Below are positions 46,701 to 58,119 of a stretch of 64,000 bases of DNA, one piece after another (within the stretch, counting starts at the first letter, position 1; every line of letters begins with the position of its first letter). Origin of the DNA: Escarpia spicata (lineage: Eukaryota; Annelida; Polychaeta; Sabellida; Siboglinidae); contig OZ023208.1 of the NCBI GenBank assembly GCA_963995525.1, forward strand, positions 17,690,519 through 17,754,518, in the 5' to 3' direction. The notes under the pieces are model-generated. The model was given only the letters and a program-made list of their open reading frames with translations, was not told where the DNA came from and searched no databases. Made by a program: the position numbers and the translations under genes.

Positions 46701-47294
46701 AAATGACACTGGTTTCTATTTTATAATCTTGATTGGATTTTAATTTAATTGTTTGAAATTGTATTTTTATACCCTAATTTATTTATTTATATTTACTTAT
46801 TTTTCATCTTAGCTTATTTATTTAATTAATATTTTGGCATTAAAGATGGCAATCCAATTTGCACGATTAATGGATCCACAGCCACAGGGCCTAGTGGCTA
46901 GACTAACGGACATATCAGAGTAAGGAGTGGTGTTAACAGTGTTGTTTCTATCAACACTAGCTTTTAAATATATTACAAAATGCAAAGTATTAAAACACAA
47001 CATGTTTTTCACAAAATGGAAAGGTTGTTGCCACAAATCACGCAACTGTCGCTGTTTGTGGCTCACTTAGTTGCTATCTTTCTACTTAACGCCTAAATCG
47101 CAGCCCACCCCTTTCCCTGTATCGGCACATATACACACTGAATTGGTTTGTCCTCTCACGATACATCATGCTTTTAGCCTTTGTATCCTTGTAACTTGTT
47201 TCAACGTCCACCTATTCAGTGTGTATTCATGTAGTAGTAATTCATATGACTAATGAATCACCGATTGTGACAGATCAAAAACCAGTCTACATAC

Positions 47295-48740
47295 ATCATT
47301 GACAATGTTCATTATTGCCCAATGTGCCATTTTCACACACCTAATTATAGAAAATTCACTTGGCACAATAGTAGGGATCACAGACATGACACAGACCTTC
47401 TGGTTTCATGTTCAGTTGGGCGTTGTAAATATTCCACAAACAGCTGGAATGCATTTCGCCTTCATATATCACGAAAACATCCAATCATTCCAGCTTACAA
47501 TCACTGAAATGAATATATTTCCGCTAAGAGGTAACGAGAATGTACAGCACAGTGACAATTCTCCCATGAAGTCTCATGAATATGCAGCTGCTATTTATGT
47601 GTTATCACTGAAAGGACAACATGGCTTTTCCGAAAGGGCAATCAATGAAGTGCTAAACACGTCAAAAGATTTGGTGACAGGGTACTTACACGTATACAGG
47701 AGAGAATGTATACTCCAAAAATCCAGGACAAAATTTTAACTTTCCTACCATAGAAATTAGTCCATTTCAAGGGTTTGGGGTCGCAGTATCTCAAAGAGAC
47801 GTTTTATGCAAATGCTTGCAATTACATACAACCAGAAGAGGTATATTTGGGAGAAAGGGCTAAGAGGACCAAAACAGGTGTGAAACTAATGAGACGTTAT
47901 GGCTATGTCATTCCTTTCCAAAGAAGCCTACTTAAAATGCCCGAGATATGGCAACATGCCCACAACACTCCTGGAGATGTTATGGATGATTTATGTGATG
48001 GTTCATACATGTAGAAACACCCCCTGTTTCAGAGAAATAATTCAGTTATTTAAATCATCTTAAAAACATAAAGTGACCGTGTTTTACTTCACACTGGGTA
48101 ATGTACTTCCTCAGCTTAGGTCAAAACTGAGTAGTATTTACCTTCTTTGAAATCATTTAGATATGAAATGTTTTGGCCCAGATAAATTATTGGTCGACTC
48201 GACCTTACCGAAACAGTCACTAAATTGAGTCAAGGATGCATAGACATATGGAAATCTCTGATGTCAGACAACACATTGAAGGAGCTCGTGTTGCTATAAC
48301 TGGAGACACACCAACACTTAATTGGTTATGTGGATTTAAGGAAGGTGTTTCATTTGCATATAAAGGTTGCAAAACATGTGATGCTACCACAAATGACATG
48401 AAGGTGACATTTAAGCATACTGACTTTCGGCTGAGAGACGAAGAAGAGCACAAACAAAGGTGCACAAGTCTGGACACCGTAACAAAATCATCTAAAGGAT
48501 ATTGGAGTAAAATGTAGGGAATTAATAAAGAAAGTTGCCTGGCTAGAATACCCGACTTCCACAATGCAACTCTTTTGCATGATTCTATGCATGTCCTTCT
48601 TGAGGGACTGATATATATATATATATATGTATATATTACTAACAATGCACTCCTTGGCATACCAAATGCAGAAAATGTATCCTTTTGCATAAAGCATTTG
48701 TTATTCATTTCACATATTCATACAAACTGCAGGATCTAGC
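47295..48740 (+). pseudogene. Transposase-like protein relic with C2H2-type finger
   Basis: An N-terminal finger-like region (SCSVGRCKYSTNSWNAFRLH, about 47410-47470) is followed by FSERAINEVLNTSKDLV (47628). Next come FYANACNYIQPEEVYLGERA (47804), LCDGSYM (48000) and a TLGNVLPQLRSKL-like piece in another frame (48095). The end shows LNWLCGFKEGVSFAYKGCKT (48318), FRLRDEEEHKQRC (48425) and HDSMHVLLEGLI (48575). This order resembles an uncharacterised animal mobile-element protein whose DxMHxxLEG motif recalls CACTA/EnSpm 'tnp2-like' transposases. That assignment is from memory of motif order and is tentative. Several frameshifts and a (TA)n run at 48612 break it. Confidence 0.6.
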
Positions 48741-49517
48741 CATGTCAGCTTTCACAATCTGTGACGACAAGGAGGAAAGGAAGTAGAAGACTGTCTTTGC
48801 TAAGGATGTAGCTGAGCTTGAGACGAAGGATAAATCCTGTTCTTAATTGTTTTGTAATAATCGTTAAACATTGTTACATTTACATCAGATCTAAATATTG
48901 TGTTCATCAATAAAGAAAGCTCATGTTGTGTAGGCGTCACAAACATTATTGTTGTATGTATGTTAACATCAATACGTGTTTAATAATAGCTCTAAGTAAG
49001 CTAACCATTTATATATAGGCTATTTAGACTGTGATATGTTAGTAACAGTATAATCAGTTTTGTAAGCACAATATATGCACGCAGGCTCAGCAGAATATGT
49101 CTGAAGCCTAGGTGAGACATTGCAATGTTGTGTTGTAACTATTAAAATAAGATGTGACTTTCTTCGAATTGTTTATGTTAAATAATATTTGGATCTATAT
49201 TTGTCATAAAGATGCTGCAAAACTGGGCATGTGTGCATGTGTGTGTATATGTGTTAAAACATTAATAATACTACAATGAAATGAAACACAGTCTGTATAA
49301 ACCTATATTTTGTTTAATTTGCAGTCTTTATGTTCTCGTATAAGCCAACAACTCTGCTGAATTTCATCAAAATTGGAGTCGGGTCATGCAAAAAAGTTTG
49401 CCCATTTTCAGTTGTTGGATTACATTTAAAGATGTTGTATAGAATGTATCGTATGACGTGTTAGGGTTCGGACCATTGTATGCTTCTACCCAGTTTGCAT
49501 TTTGTAAATTTATATTT

Positions 49518-49795
49518 AGTATAATAATAATAATAAGATAACTTCTATTGCGCTAATCCTTGGAAACCAAGCTCAGACGCGCATCAAGACAAAAGGATTG
49601 TTCAATCTCAAAATCCATAAGCAGTATTCCAGTTGTCAACAGATGGGTCAATGCGCTAATGAGTTATGGTGGATAAGCAAGGTTGTAAAGATAAGTTTTT
49701 AAATGACGACGGGATTTTATAATATTTTCAACTGATCTAACAATAAGAGGGAGCATATTCCAGAGTTAGTGCAGCAACAGAAAAGGCAATACTTA
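49518..49795 (-). mobile_element. LINE/SINE 3' tail relic
   Basis: ATAATAATAATAAG, then CTTCTATTGCGCTAATCC and a later CATATTCCAGAGTTAGTGCAGCAACAG, mirror the layout of the CR1-like 3' region at 7515-7760 (ATA-rich end, TATAGCGC word, 'attccagagtt...cagaaaaggc' block). It is too decayed for translation. Flanks 48740-49518 and 49795-50950 hold no supportable gene. Confidence 0.45.
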
Positions 49796-50386
49796 ATAAA
49801 TAGTAACGTTCTTTGTATCATTCATACATTTGAATATAGATTTGTATTTGTTTTCATTTTTAAGCCTATTTTATAGAAGATAAGTATTTGGAAGTGGTCT
49901 GATATATCTTTATACAGAATGCCAAATTTAATGGAATATTCACGAACGCTGGTTATGATATTATCAATGAGTGTTGCAGATAGATTGTGATTCTGGTCTG
50001 TCTATTAATTGTTGGACAAAACATGTTTGCAAACGTGTTGTGAACAAAATCATCCATTTGATGATTAGTGTCAGTTGTTAGTAAGTCCACACTGAACTCT
50101 GCCATTAATGTCCATTACATTTTCCTTCTTTCGTTTTAAATCGTTTTTAAATCGTCATTGATATGTATATTAAAACTATTCATGCTCGTATCCGATTGAT
50201 TTTTATCCATCTCGTTTTAATATTTAACCAAATTTGAAGGTGTGATGCAAAGCCGGTTGCATGGTAGATTGTATACAATTACAACAGATAGTCGTAGAAG
50301 GTCTATATAACGTGTATTAGGGGCATGAAGACGGAAAACTGTACAGTCACCGAGAATCACATCAAGGAAGTTAATTATGCCTACGA

Positions 50387-50470
50387 CTGATATTGGATCT
50401 GTCCGTGTGCTCTACGTTGGACCGCTAGTCCAATATAATACACCCGTGGTCCACTATACGTGCCATCCCA
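50387..50470. repeat. TTGGAC/GTCCAA inverted-repeat cluster
   Basis: TATTGGATC, GTTGGACCGCTAGTCCAATATA and GTGGTCCACTATA give several short complementary pairs. Similar TATTGGA...TCCAATAT hairpins lie in family 2 at 52621, 55677 and 62100, so this may be a solo remnant of that family. Confidence 0.45.
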
Positions 50471-50994
50471 ACACATATGAGATATGGAAATGTGTCATAA
50501 TGTTGAAGTTTCTGCATGTGTATATTAGAGGGGCCATGTTGAGTGAAAGGGGAGGCCTACATTTTTAAACACGGGGGAGGTTACAGATATGGTATGGGAC
50601 TAAAATATCTCTTGGCGAAAGATACATTTAAGAATTAGTGTCATTAAAATTGTCAAATTATTTCTTCCTCCACACACAACGCACCGTCTCCAACCCCTAT
50701 CTGATGACCTATTACAATCAGGAATGTGACAGTGAGTACCAAAAAAGGCTGAGGACAAAAAACTACAGTCACAGTCTCTTCATTCTGCCTTATCTTCGGA
50801 AGGCCATGCGTACGCTTTGCTTCCATGGCAACTGCCGTCAGTGGTTTCAAGTGCACATACATCTGGCCTTGTGATCGGAACATATGGGCAGATGCAGATT
50901 TCGCCGCGGCTGGAAAGTAGGAGTTGTCCTACTCAGAAATTGATATAGATCTTCCATCCAATTCTGCTAGAGATGCCACTGTGTAAAATGACAA

Positions 50995-51410
50995 CTCGTC
51001 AAATACAACAAAACGTCCACGAGCGAGCGGCAGTCCAACAACCGAAGTCTGTCCACGAGCGAGCAACGATCCACTGATCCATGTCCGTCCACAAGCAAGC
51101 AACTGTCCAACAACCGAAGCCTGACCACGAGCGAACGACAGTCCAATGATCCATGTCTGCCCACACGCAAACATCAACTCAATCAGTTGAGCTGGTCCAC
51201 AAGCAACATGCATAATGATTTCAGGCATGTCACAACCAACCCAAGCTCTTACATGAACGGTAAACAGTATAACAAGCAAAGCATGTCCGCGAGTGAGCAA
51301 CAACAATCCAATGACCCAAGCCCATCTACAATTCAACAACCAAAACCTGTCCACGAGCGAGGAGCAGTCTAATGATCCATGCCCATCCATAAGCAGCAAA
51401 CAAAGTGGAT
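50995..51410 (+). repeat. Degenerate coding minisatellite ahead of the OTU frame
   Basis: Units of about 40 bp recur: GTCCACGAGCGAGCGGCAGTC, then CAACAACCGAAG or ATGATCCATG. On the plus strand one frame reads VHERA.VQQPK-like repeats. The frame shifts to reach the OTU-like segment. It looks like an expanded linker of the same protein. Confidence 0.7.
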
Positions 51411-51832
51411 TCAGGTATGTCGCAACCAATACAAATGGACGTTGTTTCTTCCGAGCCGTTGTTATTTGTCAAGATCTCGATTTAGAGCATACAGAAAGAG
51501 ACAACGATGGCAATTTAAAGAACCTGCGAATGAGAATACGAGAAATGACTTCCGCTGACGCGCTACGATCCAACATGATTGCACATATGCTAGACAACTT
51601 TGGTCTTCATGAAAACATTGATGAGAGGACGGTGAACGCAGATCTACCTTAGAGATTATGTTACGCGTCTGTCGAGGACAGAATCGCAAAGATGGCGAAT
51701 CCCAGTGAGATGGTTGGGGACAGAGAGATCGTTGCGATGGTACGCTGCCTACGACGATTAGTGCCTGTCTGCGTTGAAGAGAATGTACTTGAACTTGGGA
51801 CGGAATTTCAGGATCTAATGCAATTACGGTAA
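51395..51832 (+). pseudogene. OTU-like cysteine protease fragment
   Basis: SGFRYVATNTNGRCFFRAVV contains the OTU catalytic-cysteine motif (normally D-G-N-C-[FL]-F; here N-G-R-C-F-F). It continues with IREMTSADALRSNMIAHML, an in-frame TAG at 51651, then EDRIAKMANPSEMVGDREIV and RRLVPVCVEENVLEL to a stop near 51830. OTU proteases remove ubiquitin or process polyproteins and are often carried by mobile elements. The usual C-terminal histidine region is not seen before the stop. It sits 140 bp before family 2 copy A. Mobile-element ancestry is inferred. Confidence 0.6.
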
Positions 51833-51971
51833 AATACCTAAATCTGCGTGACGAAGCTAGTCATTATGATTGAAGCATTAGTCCCAAGCACAGCTGCCCC
51901 AGCTGAGTGATTAACCACAGCTGGGTAGAAAGGTTATCACTCCGGCAATACTGTCTCCCGTCCCATAACCA

Positions 51972-53984
51972 GCGATTTCTAGGACCAAGAGAAGAACCAC
52001 CAGGTCGGAAATCATAACCTCCAGTCCATATCGAAAAACTGTAATGACATAAAATAAAAACGCACAACAGTAACCCTAACCCAACAGTTGGCAAGAGAAA
52101 CAAAAAACAACTATCGGTTAAAATAAAAAAAGACAAAAAAACGGCACCATTTTCCTGCCAGCGAAAACAAAAAAAGAATCAAAGTGACAACGAGTCTTGG
52201 TACTGTGTACTATTTGACGAAAATAAACCATGGTTAAATGTATACACCTGAATTGTGATGGAGGCCTGTCCCATAACTATTGATGTGACACGTGTCGGTA
52301 AAAGATCGCATTGGTAATTTGGTGATCAGGGGCCATCAATTACTGATTGGTATCTTTTGATCATTATTAGACACTCTACTGGCCATTCGTGACAAAATAT
52401 TATTGTTTGTTCTCGGTACAAAATTTTATTATGTCCAATCTATTTGGCGCTTGGTTGTCAAATGTCAATTTATGCTCACTTGGACGCCATACTTTTCGAG
52501 ATTTATGTATTAAGGCACTACATTTTTTATAAGTATCAAGTATATTTTATAAGTAAGAACCTTGGTTTCTTTCAAAGCATCAAGAATTGACTGATGACCT
52601 ATAATGAACCAGAAGCACCTATATTGGATCACCTGGTCCAATATCTGGACCTCTGTAATCCAATATATGTCACATATTACTCAAATAGGATCAATTAAGA
52701 AAAACACTTGTTTGCATTTTTTGGGGAAAAATAATAAATACATTGATTCTGTTTACTGCTTGCACAGACAGCTCGTAGTAACTCGTGGCATGACCTTTAA
52801 TAGTCCTCGGTATCTCGTACAGGGATGGGGAAAGAGGGCTCGGAAGTTAGGGGGTTCAATATCGGTACACTTCCCAAATAATAACAATAACAATAATAAC
52901 ATGACAAGGCGCTGCTGGCGCCTACTCCATTATTAGAGCAAGTAGTTTAACTGCAGCTAATGGAGCTAATGCAGCGTCCCTCCGAGTTAACGTACATTGA
53001 GCGCCTCGGCTCTGTGAGTCCACGACAAGGGTTTACCAGTTTTTATGTGTGAAATATCGTACTTCCTTTTTATAAACCAGGGCGACCAACTTACGAAATA
53101 CACATATACAGCACCTTTGGGTATGTCGACAAAACCAACGTTTCGAAACGGTAGGAACATGAACATAAACACAATTGACACGTTGCCCTGCTCAGTGTTG
53201 GCAAAAGAAGCGTTCGATGTCCATCTCCCTTTTTGATGAATTGCAGATCAGATTCAAAGAGAGTTGTAAACCGTCGCAGATAGTCTTACAAACAATAATT
53301 GCTACCATCGACCGCAACAAAATTAACATAATTTTGTAAACACAGTGATTCATTTGACTACAGTTTATCTAAATGTGAGTTTTTTGTACTCCGATAGTGT
53401 TTTCTTTGATATATTAGGTGTGAAGCAGCGGAGCGGAACGACCGTTCGAGTAAATGCCAGACGGCGACAAAACGACGTCAACAAAACGTCGTCAGCAGAG
53501 TGATTAATACGTATTTTTAAAAAAGAGTTTGCTTTGGTGGAGCAGGCGTGAACCAGTGGGCGTTAGCGCGAAGCAGCCGTATTGATGGAAAAAATACACA
53601 GAAAACGTAACGCAAGATTTTAGAGGCGACGTTCACAACTTGCAAAGAAATTTATGTCATCTGGTCCTGGCTGTTTGCCAGTAGATTTTCACGCTCAATG
53701 AAACTGTTTGGCTGTCATTGACGATAAGATTATCACATTTGGCTCACACACTTTGATATTTCCTGGTGGCTAAGCTGGAAGAATTTTAGTTTCTACCTAC
53801 GAGCTTTACATCTTGTTGTGCTTGCTATATGAATATATATGGGTCATTCTCCAAATACCGTAATATTTCGAAGTAGATATTCAGGCGGAGGTGACCCAGT
53901 TGAAAATTGTCCTGCTGTGCCTACGATTAATATTAACCTATCGTACAACGCTACACGTAGTGGGTAGAGCTGAATCTGGCATAT
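51972..53984 (+). mobile_element. Dispersed repeat family 2, copy A
   Basis: It matches copy C (61423-63535) from GCGATTTCTAGG to the GGGTAGAGCTGAATCTGGC end, and copy B in the middle. The 5' third carries a degraded cysteine-finger coding tail (YCVLFDEN about 52200). The centre has an ATATTGGA/TCCAATAT hairpin (52621) and an (AAT/AAC)n tract (52872-52900). The GGCGCTGCTGGCGCC word is at 52909. The 3' third carries a degraded frame shared with copy C. It ends directly at family 1 copy 2. Confidence 0.85.
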
Positions 53985-53989
53985 GTATA

Positions 53990-55295
53990 TCATTTAGGAC
54001 CAGTACCGACAATCAATATTCTGGTAGCCCCCTATTGGGTCCATCTATACTAAACATTACGCACATATTTTAGTAGTATGCCTACGGGGAAGACGTCAAA
54101 GCAGATATGTTTGACAAAACACGAACCGATGTGATTTAACATCTTCAGATCCGTTATACTGCATCTGATCCGTCTTGTATTCGCCAGGTGGCGCTTCCGC
54201 CGCCAAACCATTACGCTGCCTGCATTAAGTCAATACCTTTAGAAGATTAGACTGAACTGTGATAAGAAAAGCCGGAGGTTTCTTTTAAGAACTGCATGTC
54301 CGTGCAGGTACAATGGTTGCCACTACGTGTTATCGGGTCGTTAATTCCCACGGTCAAATGTAGGGTGTGTGGCACATCGGCTGACCCGAAGCTTGCTGGT
54401 ATAGCTGACATTAGTTGTTATTTCCAGCTTCGCGTCATGACGCGTACAGAATCCACTTTTTTAGTAAATTACTTTTTAGTGCGTCGCAGAAGCGTCGAAT
54501 ACTATAATTGATGTACACATTGCATGCAGCTGGTCGTCAGCATAGTGCAAAAGACTGCACATCACCACTGATGCATTTCGCCTTGTCCTATAAACTGCCT
54601 CAGATAGGGGTCGTTCACAGTCGTCGACATTGACCTATTCGTCATGACCATACTAATTCCCAAACCTCCTTCCACCCTAGGAATTACTACTATAAAATCC
54701 GATAATTTTCCAGATAAGTAATATGTAGATATGTAACAGCGTTATGACTTTTCAATTACGGTGGTGAACTCAGAGCGCTGGCACTCATACAATACACTAC
54801 CGCGCATTCGGTGAGAGATTTAGTGGGTGGGTGAATGAGTGAGTGAGTTAGTGAGTGCGTGGATGGGTTTGGGTGAGTGAGTGAGTGAGTGAGTGGGTGA
54901 GTGGGTGAGTGAGTGAGTGAGTGAGTGAGTGAGTGAGTGAGTGAGTGAGTGAGTGAGTGAGTGAGTGAGTGAGTGAGTGAGTGAGTGAGTGAGTGAGTGA
55001 GTGAGTGAGTGAGTGAGTGAGTGAGTGAGTGAGTGAGTGAGTGAGTGAGTGAGTGAGTGAGTGAGTGCGTGGGTGGATTTGGGTGAGTCAGCGAGTCAGC
55101 GAGCGAGCAATGGAATGTTATTAACACCGGTGCTGAATTTCAGGTCAACTAAATGCATGATATTACAGGCGTTTAGGCGTTTATCGTATTACTGATCAGC
55201 ATATAAATAAATGCCCACGACCGTCGCAATCCAACATGAATATCAATCAAACTAGTACTTTTCTTTGAGAACATATACGGTTGTTTTTTATCTAG
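53990..55295 (+). repeat. Dispersed repeat family 1, copy 2
   Basis: It is collinear with 44145-45875, with the same start (GGACCAGTAC) and end (AGAACATATACGGTTGTTTTT). Differences are scattered substitutions, a 20-bp insertion near 54140 and a shorter TGAG core (54825-55080). Confidence 0.9.
54825..55080. repeat. (TGAG)n array in family 1 copy 2
   Basis: About 250 bp of TGAG with GGATGGGTTTGGG interruptions, at the same place in the element as the 670-bp array of copy 1. Confidence 0.97.
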
Positions 55296-55333
55296 AGAAC
55301 GAATCACATAGAGACTTAATTGACACACGACTG

Positions 55334-55403
55334 ACGCGGATTATCAGACTTATTTATGACCATATATATATATATGGTCATAAATAAGTCTGATAATCCG
55401 CGT
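55334..55403. repeat. 70-bp perfect palindrome
   Basis: The arm 55334-55368 (ACGCGGATTATCAGACTTAT...) is the exact reverse complement of 55369-55403 with no spacer. The centre is (TA)n. The right arm is part of a LINE coding fragment; the left arm is its mirror copy. Confidence 0.97.
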
Positions 55404-55469
55404 GAGTTATGGAACTGCATCAATAACATTCTACACAGACTGCCTACTCCGTCGCTACGTGATCATAAG

Positions 55470-55480
<11 letters not shown>
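55380..55480 (+). mobile_element. Short LINE ORF2 fragment
   Basis: Plus-strand NKSDNPRELWNCINNILHRL resembles the linker between endonuclease and RT in CR1/Jockey elements. It is bounded by the palindrome on the left and (TA)n (55477-55509) on the right. Confidence 0.5.
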
Positions 55481-55508
<28 letters not shown>

Positions 55509-55513
<5 letters not shown>

Positions 55514-56884
55514 GCGCTTGGTCGTCAAATGTCAATTTATGCTCACTTGGACGCCATACTTTTCGTGATTTATGCATTAAGCCACTAAGTATTAAGTATA
55601 TTTTATAAGTAAGAACCTTGGTTTCTTTCAAATCATAAAGAATTGACTAATGACCTATAATGAACCAGAATCATCTATATTGAACCACCTGGTCCAATAT
55701 CAGGACCTCTGTAGTCCAATATATGTCAAATTGGACCAATTAAGAAAATAACTTTTTTGTATTTTTTTTGATAAATAATAAATACATTGATTCTGTTTCC
55801 TGCTTGCACAGAGAGCTCGTAGTAACTCGTGGCCTGACCTTTAATAGTCCTCGGTATCACGTACAGGGATGGGGAAAGAGGGCTCGGAAGTTAGGGGGTT
55901 CAAACAACAACAACAACAATAATAATAATAACAACAATAATAATAACAATAATAATAACTTTAATAATAGCAATAATAATAATAATAACAACAATAATAA
56001 TAATAATAACAACAATAATAATAATAACAATAACAACAATAATAACTATACTAATAACTATAATAATAACACTAATAGTAATAATAATAACAATAATAAT
56101 AATAACATGACAAGGCGCTGCTGGCGCCTACTCCATTATTAGAGCAAATAGTTTAACTGCAGCTAATGGAGCTAATGCAGCGTCCCTCCGAGTTAACGTA
56201 CATTGAGCGCCTCGGCTCTGTAAGTCCACGACAAGGGTTTACCAGTTTTTATGTGTGATATATCGTACTTCCTTTTTATAAACCACGGCGACAAACTTTT
56301 TCGAAATACACATATAAAACACCTTTGGGTATATTGACATTACCAACGTTTCGAAACGGCAGGAAGTGGATTCGAACGCTGATGCTCTCTGGAAAATGAA
56401 CATACACACGATTGACACGTTGCCCTGCTCAGTGTTGGCAAAAGAAGCGTTCGATGTCCACCTCCCTTTTTGGTGTGAATTTCAGATCAGATTCAAAGAG
56501 AGTTGTTAACCGTCGCAGATAGTCTTACAAACAATAATTGCTACCATCGACCGCAACAAAATGCTCATCATTTTGTAAACACAGTGATTCATTTGACTAC
56601 AGTTTATGTAAATAAGAGTTTTTTTTTACTCCGTTAGTGTTTTCTTTGATATATTAGGTGTGAAGCAGTGGAACAAAACTTTCGGTCGAGTAAATATCAG
56701 ACGGCGACAAAACGTCGTCAGCTCAGTGATTCATACGTACTTTTAAAAAAGAGTTTGCTTTGGCATAGCAGGCGTGAACCAGTGGGGTAGAACGACCAGT
56801 ATTACAAGTACGAGGCGGCGTCAGCGCAAAACAGCCGTATTGATGATGAACAAATATGCAGAAAACGCAAGATTTTAGAGGCGA
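55509..56884 (+). mobile_element. Dispersed repeat family 2, copy B (truncated both ends)
   Basis: It starts TTGGCGCTTGGTCGTC after a TA run and ends at TTTTAGAGGCGACC, where copy C continues TTCACAAC. The central trinucleotide tract is much expanded (55908-56105). The rest aligns with copies A and C. Confidence 0.88.
55908..56105. repeat. (AAT/AAC)n trinucleotide array in family 2 copy B
   Basis: About 200 bp of imperfect AAT and AAC repeats. The poly-Asn and poly-Leu open frames are artefacts. Confidence 0.97.
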
Positions 56885-57351
56885 CCATGGATGTGAGGCT
56901 GGGATGAACCAGGGGAAGGGCAGTTAGACCGGGATGGACCAGGAGTTGCATATCCTTGGTTTTGTGCACAGAAGCGGAATTCTCTCAGGTCATAACAAGG
57001 GCCTTTCGACAATGCACAGACACAACTTACGTCACGGTCCTTGACGATCCCAGCCTCCGTTGGAATGATTTGGTGGAGCTTCATGGTGCCCTTTACAGTT
57101 GGTAGGTTGGGTTTCCTGGACTCCATTGTATTACCGACGATTATGTCCTTGTCAACATAATACAGTCGGAATGAGGAGTGTTGCCTTTGAAATACAACAA
57201 AAAGCGTTTTTGCATTAGGAATGTCCCGACCCAGTCTAACATGTCGATCTGCAGACCGGTTGAGTGACCCACCAATCCCATTTGGGCTCTTTTCCCGTGT
57301 CCCGACTAAAAGAAATGCCAAGACATTGCACTGAACCCTAATGTGAATCAA
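56885..57351 (-). pseudogene. Unrecognised coding relic, 158-codon frame
   Basis: A minus-strand frame carries GGSLNRSADRHVRLGRDIPN (residues about 26-45), then VDKDIIVGNTMESRKPNLP, GTMKLHQI and VSCVCALSKGPCYDL toward the C-terminus. The spacing of G-G-x-x-x-R-x-A-D, G-T-M-K-L-H-Q and the Cys-rich end recalls an uncharacterised protein type seen in invertebrate mobile-element-rich genomes, but I cannot name it. It begins exactly where family 2 copy B breaks off, so it may belong to an inserted element. Only one exon or fragment is present. Confidence 0.4.
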
Positions 57352-57582
57352 TCAGATGACAGGAGATGAAAATTCCCCTTCTGGCTGTACTGAGTGGTCG
57401 GTCCATAGCTCAACACATTCAGGATGGTTACGTACGGGTAATTGTCCATTTCTCTATTGCACTAACAAAACTTAGGCAAGCCTTGTGCCAAGAACCAAAC
57501 TTTAGACCAGCGATTTCGAATAACAAAACTTATTCCAACGAGTTGCACGAACCAAACTTATTAGGGACTTGGGCATGAAATT

Positions 57583-57825
57583 CACCCAGATACACAAGTC
57601 AATTATTAAACTTCACCAAGATATACAGGTCAATTCAGGATATTCACATAGATACGCAGGTCAATTCAGGAAATTCACCTAGATACACAGGTCAATTCAG
57701 GATATTCACCTAGATACGCAGGTCAATTCATCAATTCAGGAAATTCACCTAGTTACACAGGTTTATTCAGGAAATTCACCTATAAACAGAGGTAAATTCA
57801 GCAAATTCACCTAGATACACAGAAG
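57583..57825. repeat. 31-bp minisatellite
   Basis: Units GATACACAGGTCAATTCAGG... with a 31-bp period, seven to eight copies. One has an internal CAATTCAT duplication. Confidence 0.93.
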
Positions 57826-57835
57826 GGGTCAAATG

Positions 57836-58022
57836 GACAGGTAAAAAGGGAGCACGAGAACAAATAGACAGAAAAACAGTGAGCAATGGAGCAAATAGAC
57901 AGCTAAAAGGGGAGGAAGAGAGCAAATAGACAGGTAAACAGGGAGCAACTAAGCAAGTGCACAGGTAATGGGGAGCAAGAGAGCAAATAGTCAGGTAAAA
58001 TGGGAGCAAACAGACAGGTAGA
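57836..58022. repeat. Degenerate AGCAAATAGACAGGTAAA minisatellite
   Basis: Roughly six units of 28-35 bp built on GGGAGCAAGAGAGCAAATAG and ACAGGTAAAA. It follows directly on the 31-bp array. GAACCAAACTT words flank both arrays (57490, 57549, 58066, 58091). Confidence 0.85.
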
Positions 58023-58119
58023 ATTATACAATTTTCACAAACTTAAACCAGCGAATTGGTCGAACCAAACTTAGACTACCGAGTTCCAAGAACCAAACTT
58101 ACCAACTTTACAGGCGAAT

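Noticed and set aside
50929..51429. 166-codon minus-strand frame
   Set aside because: It is the antisense shadow of the degenerate minisatellite ahead of the OTU-like frame.
55857..56142. Poly-Asn and poly-Leu frames
   Set aside because: They read the (AAT/AAC)n tract inside repeat family 2.
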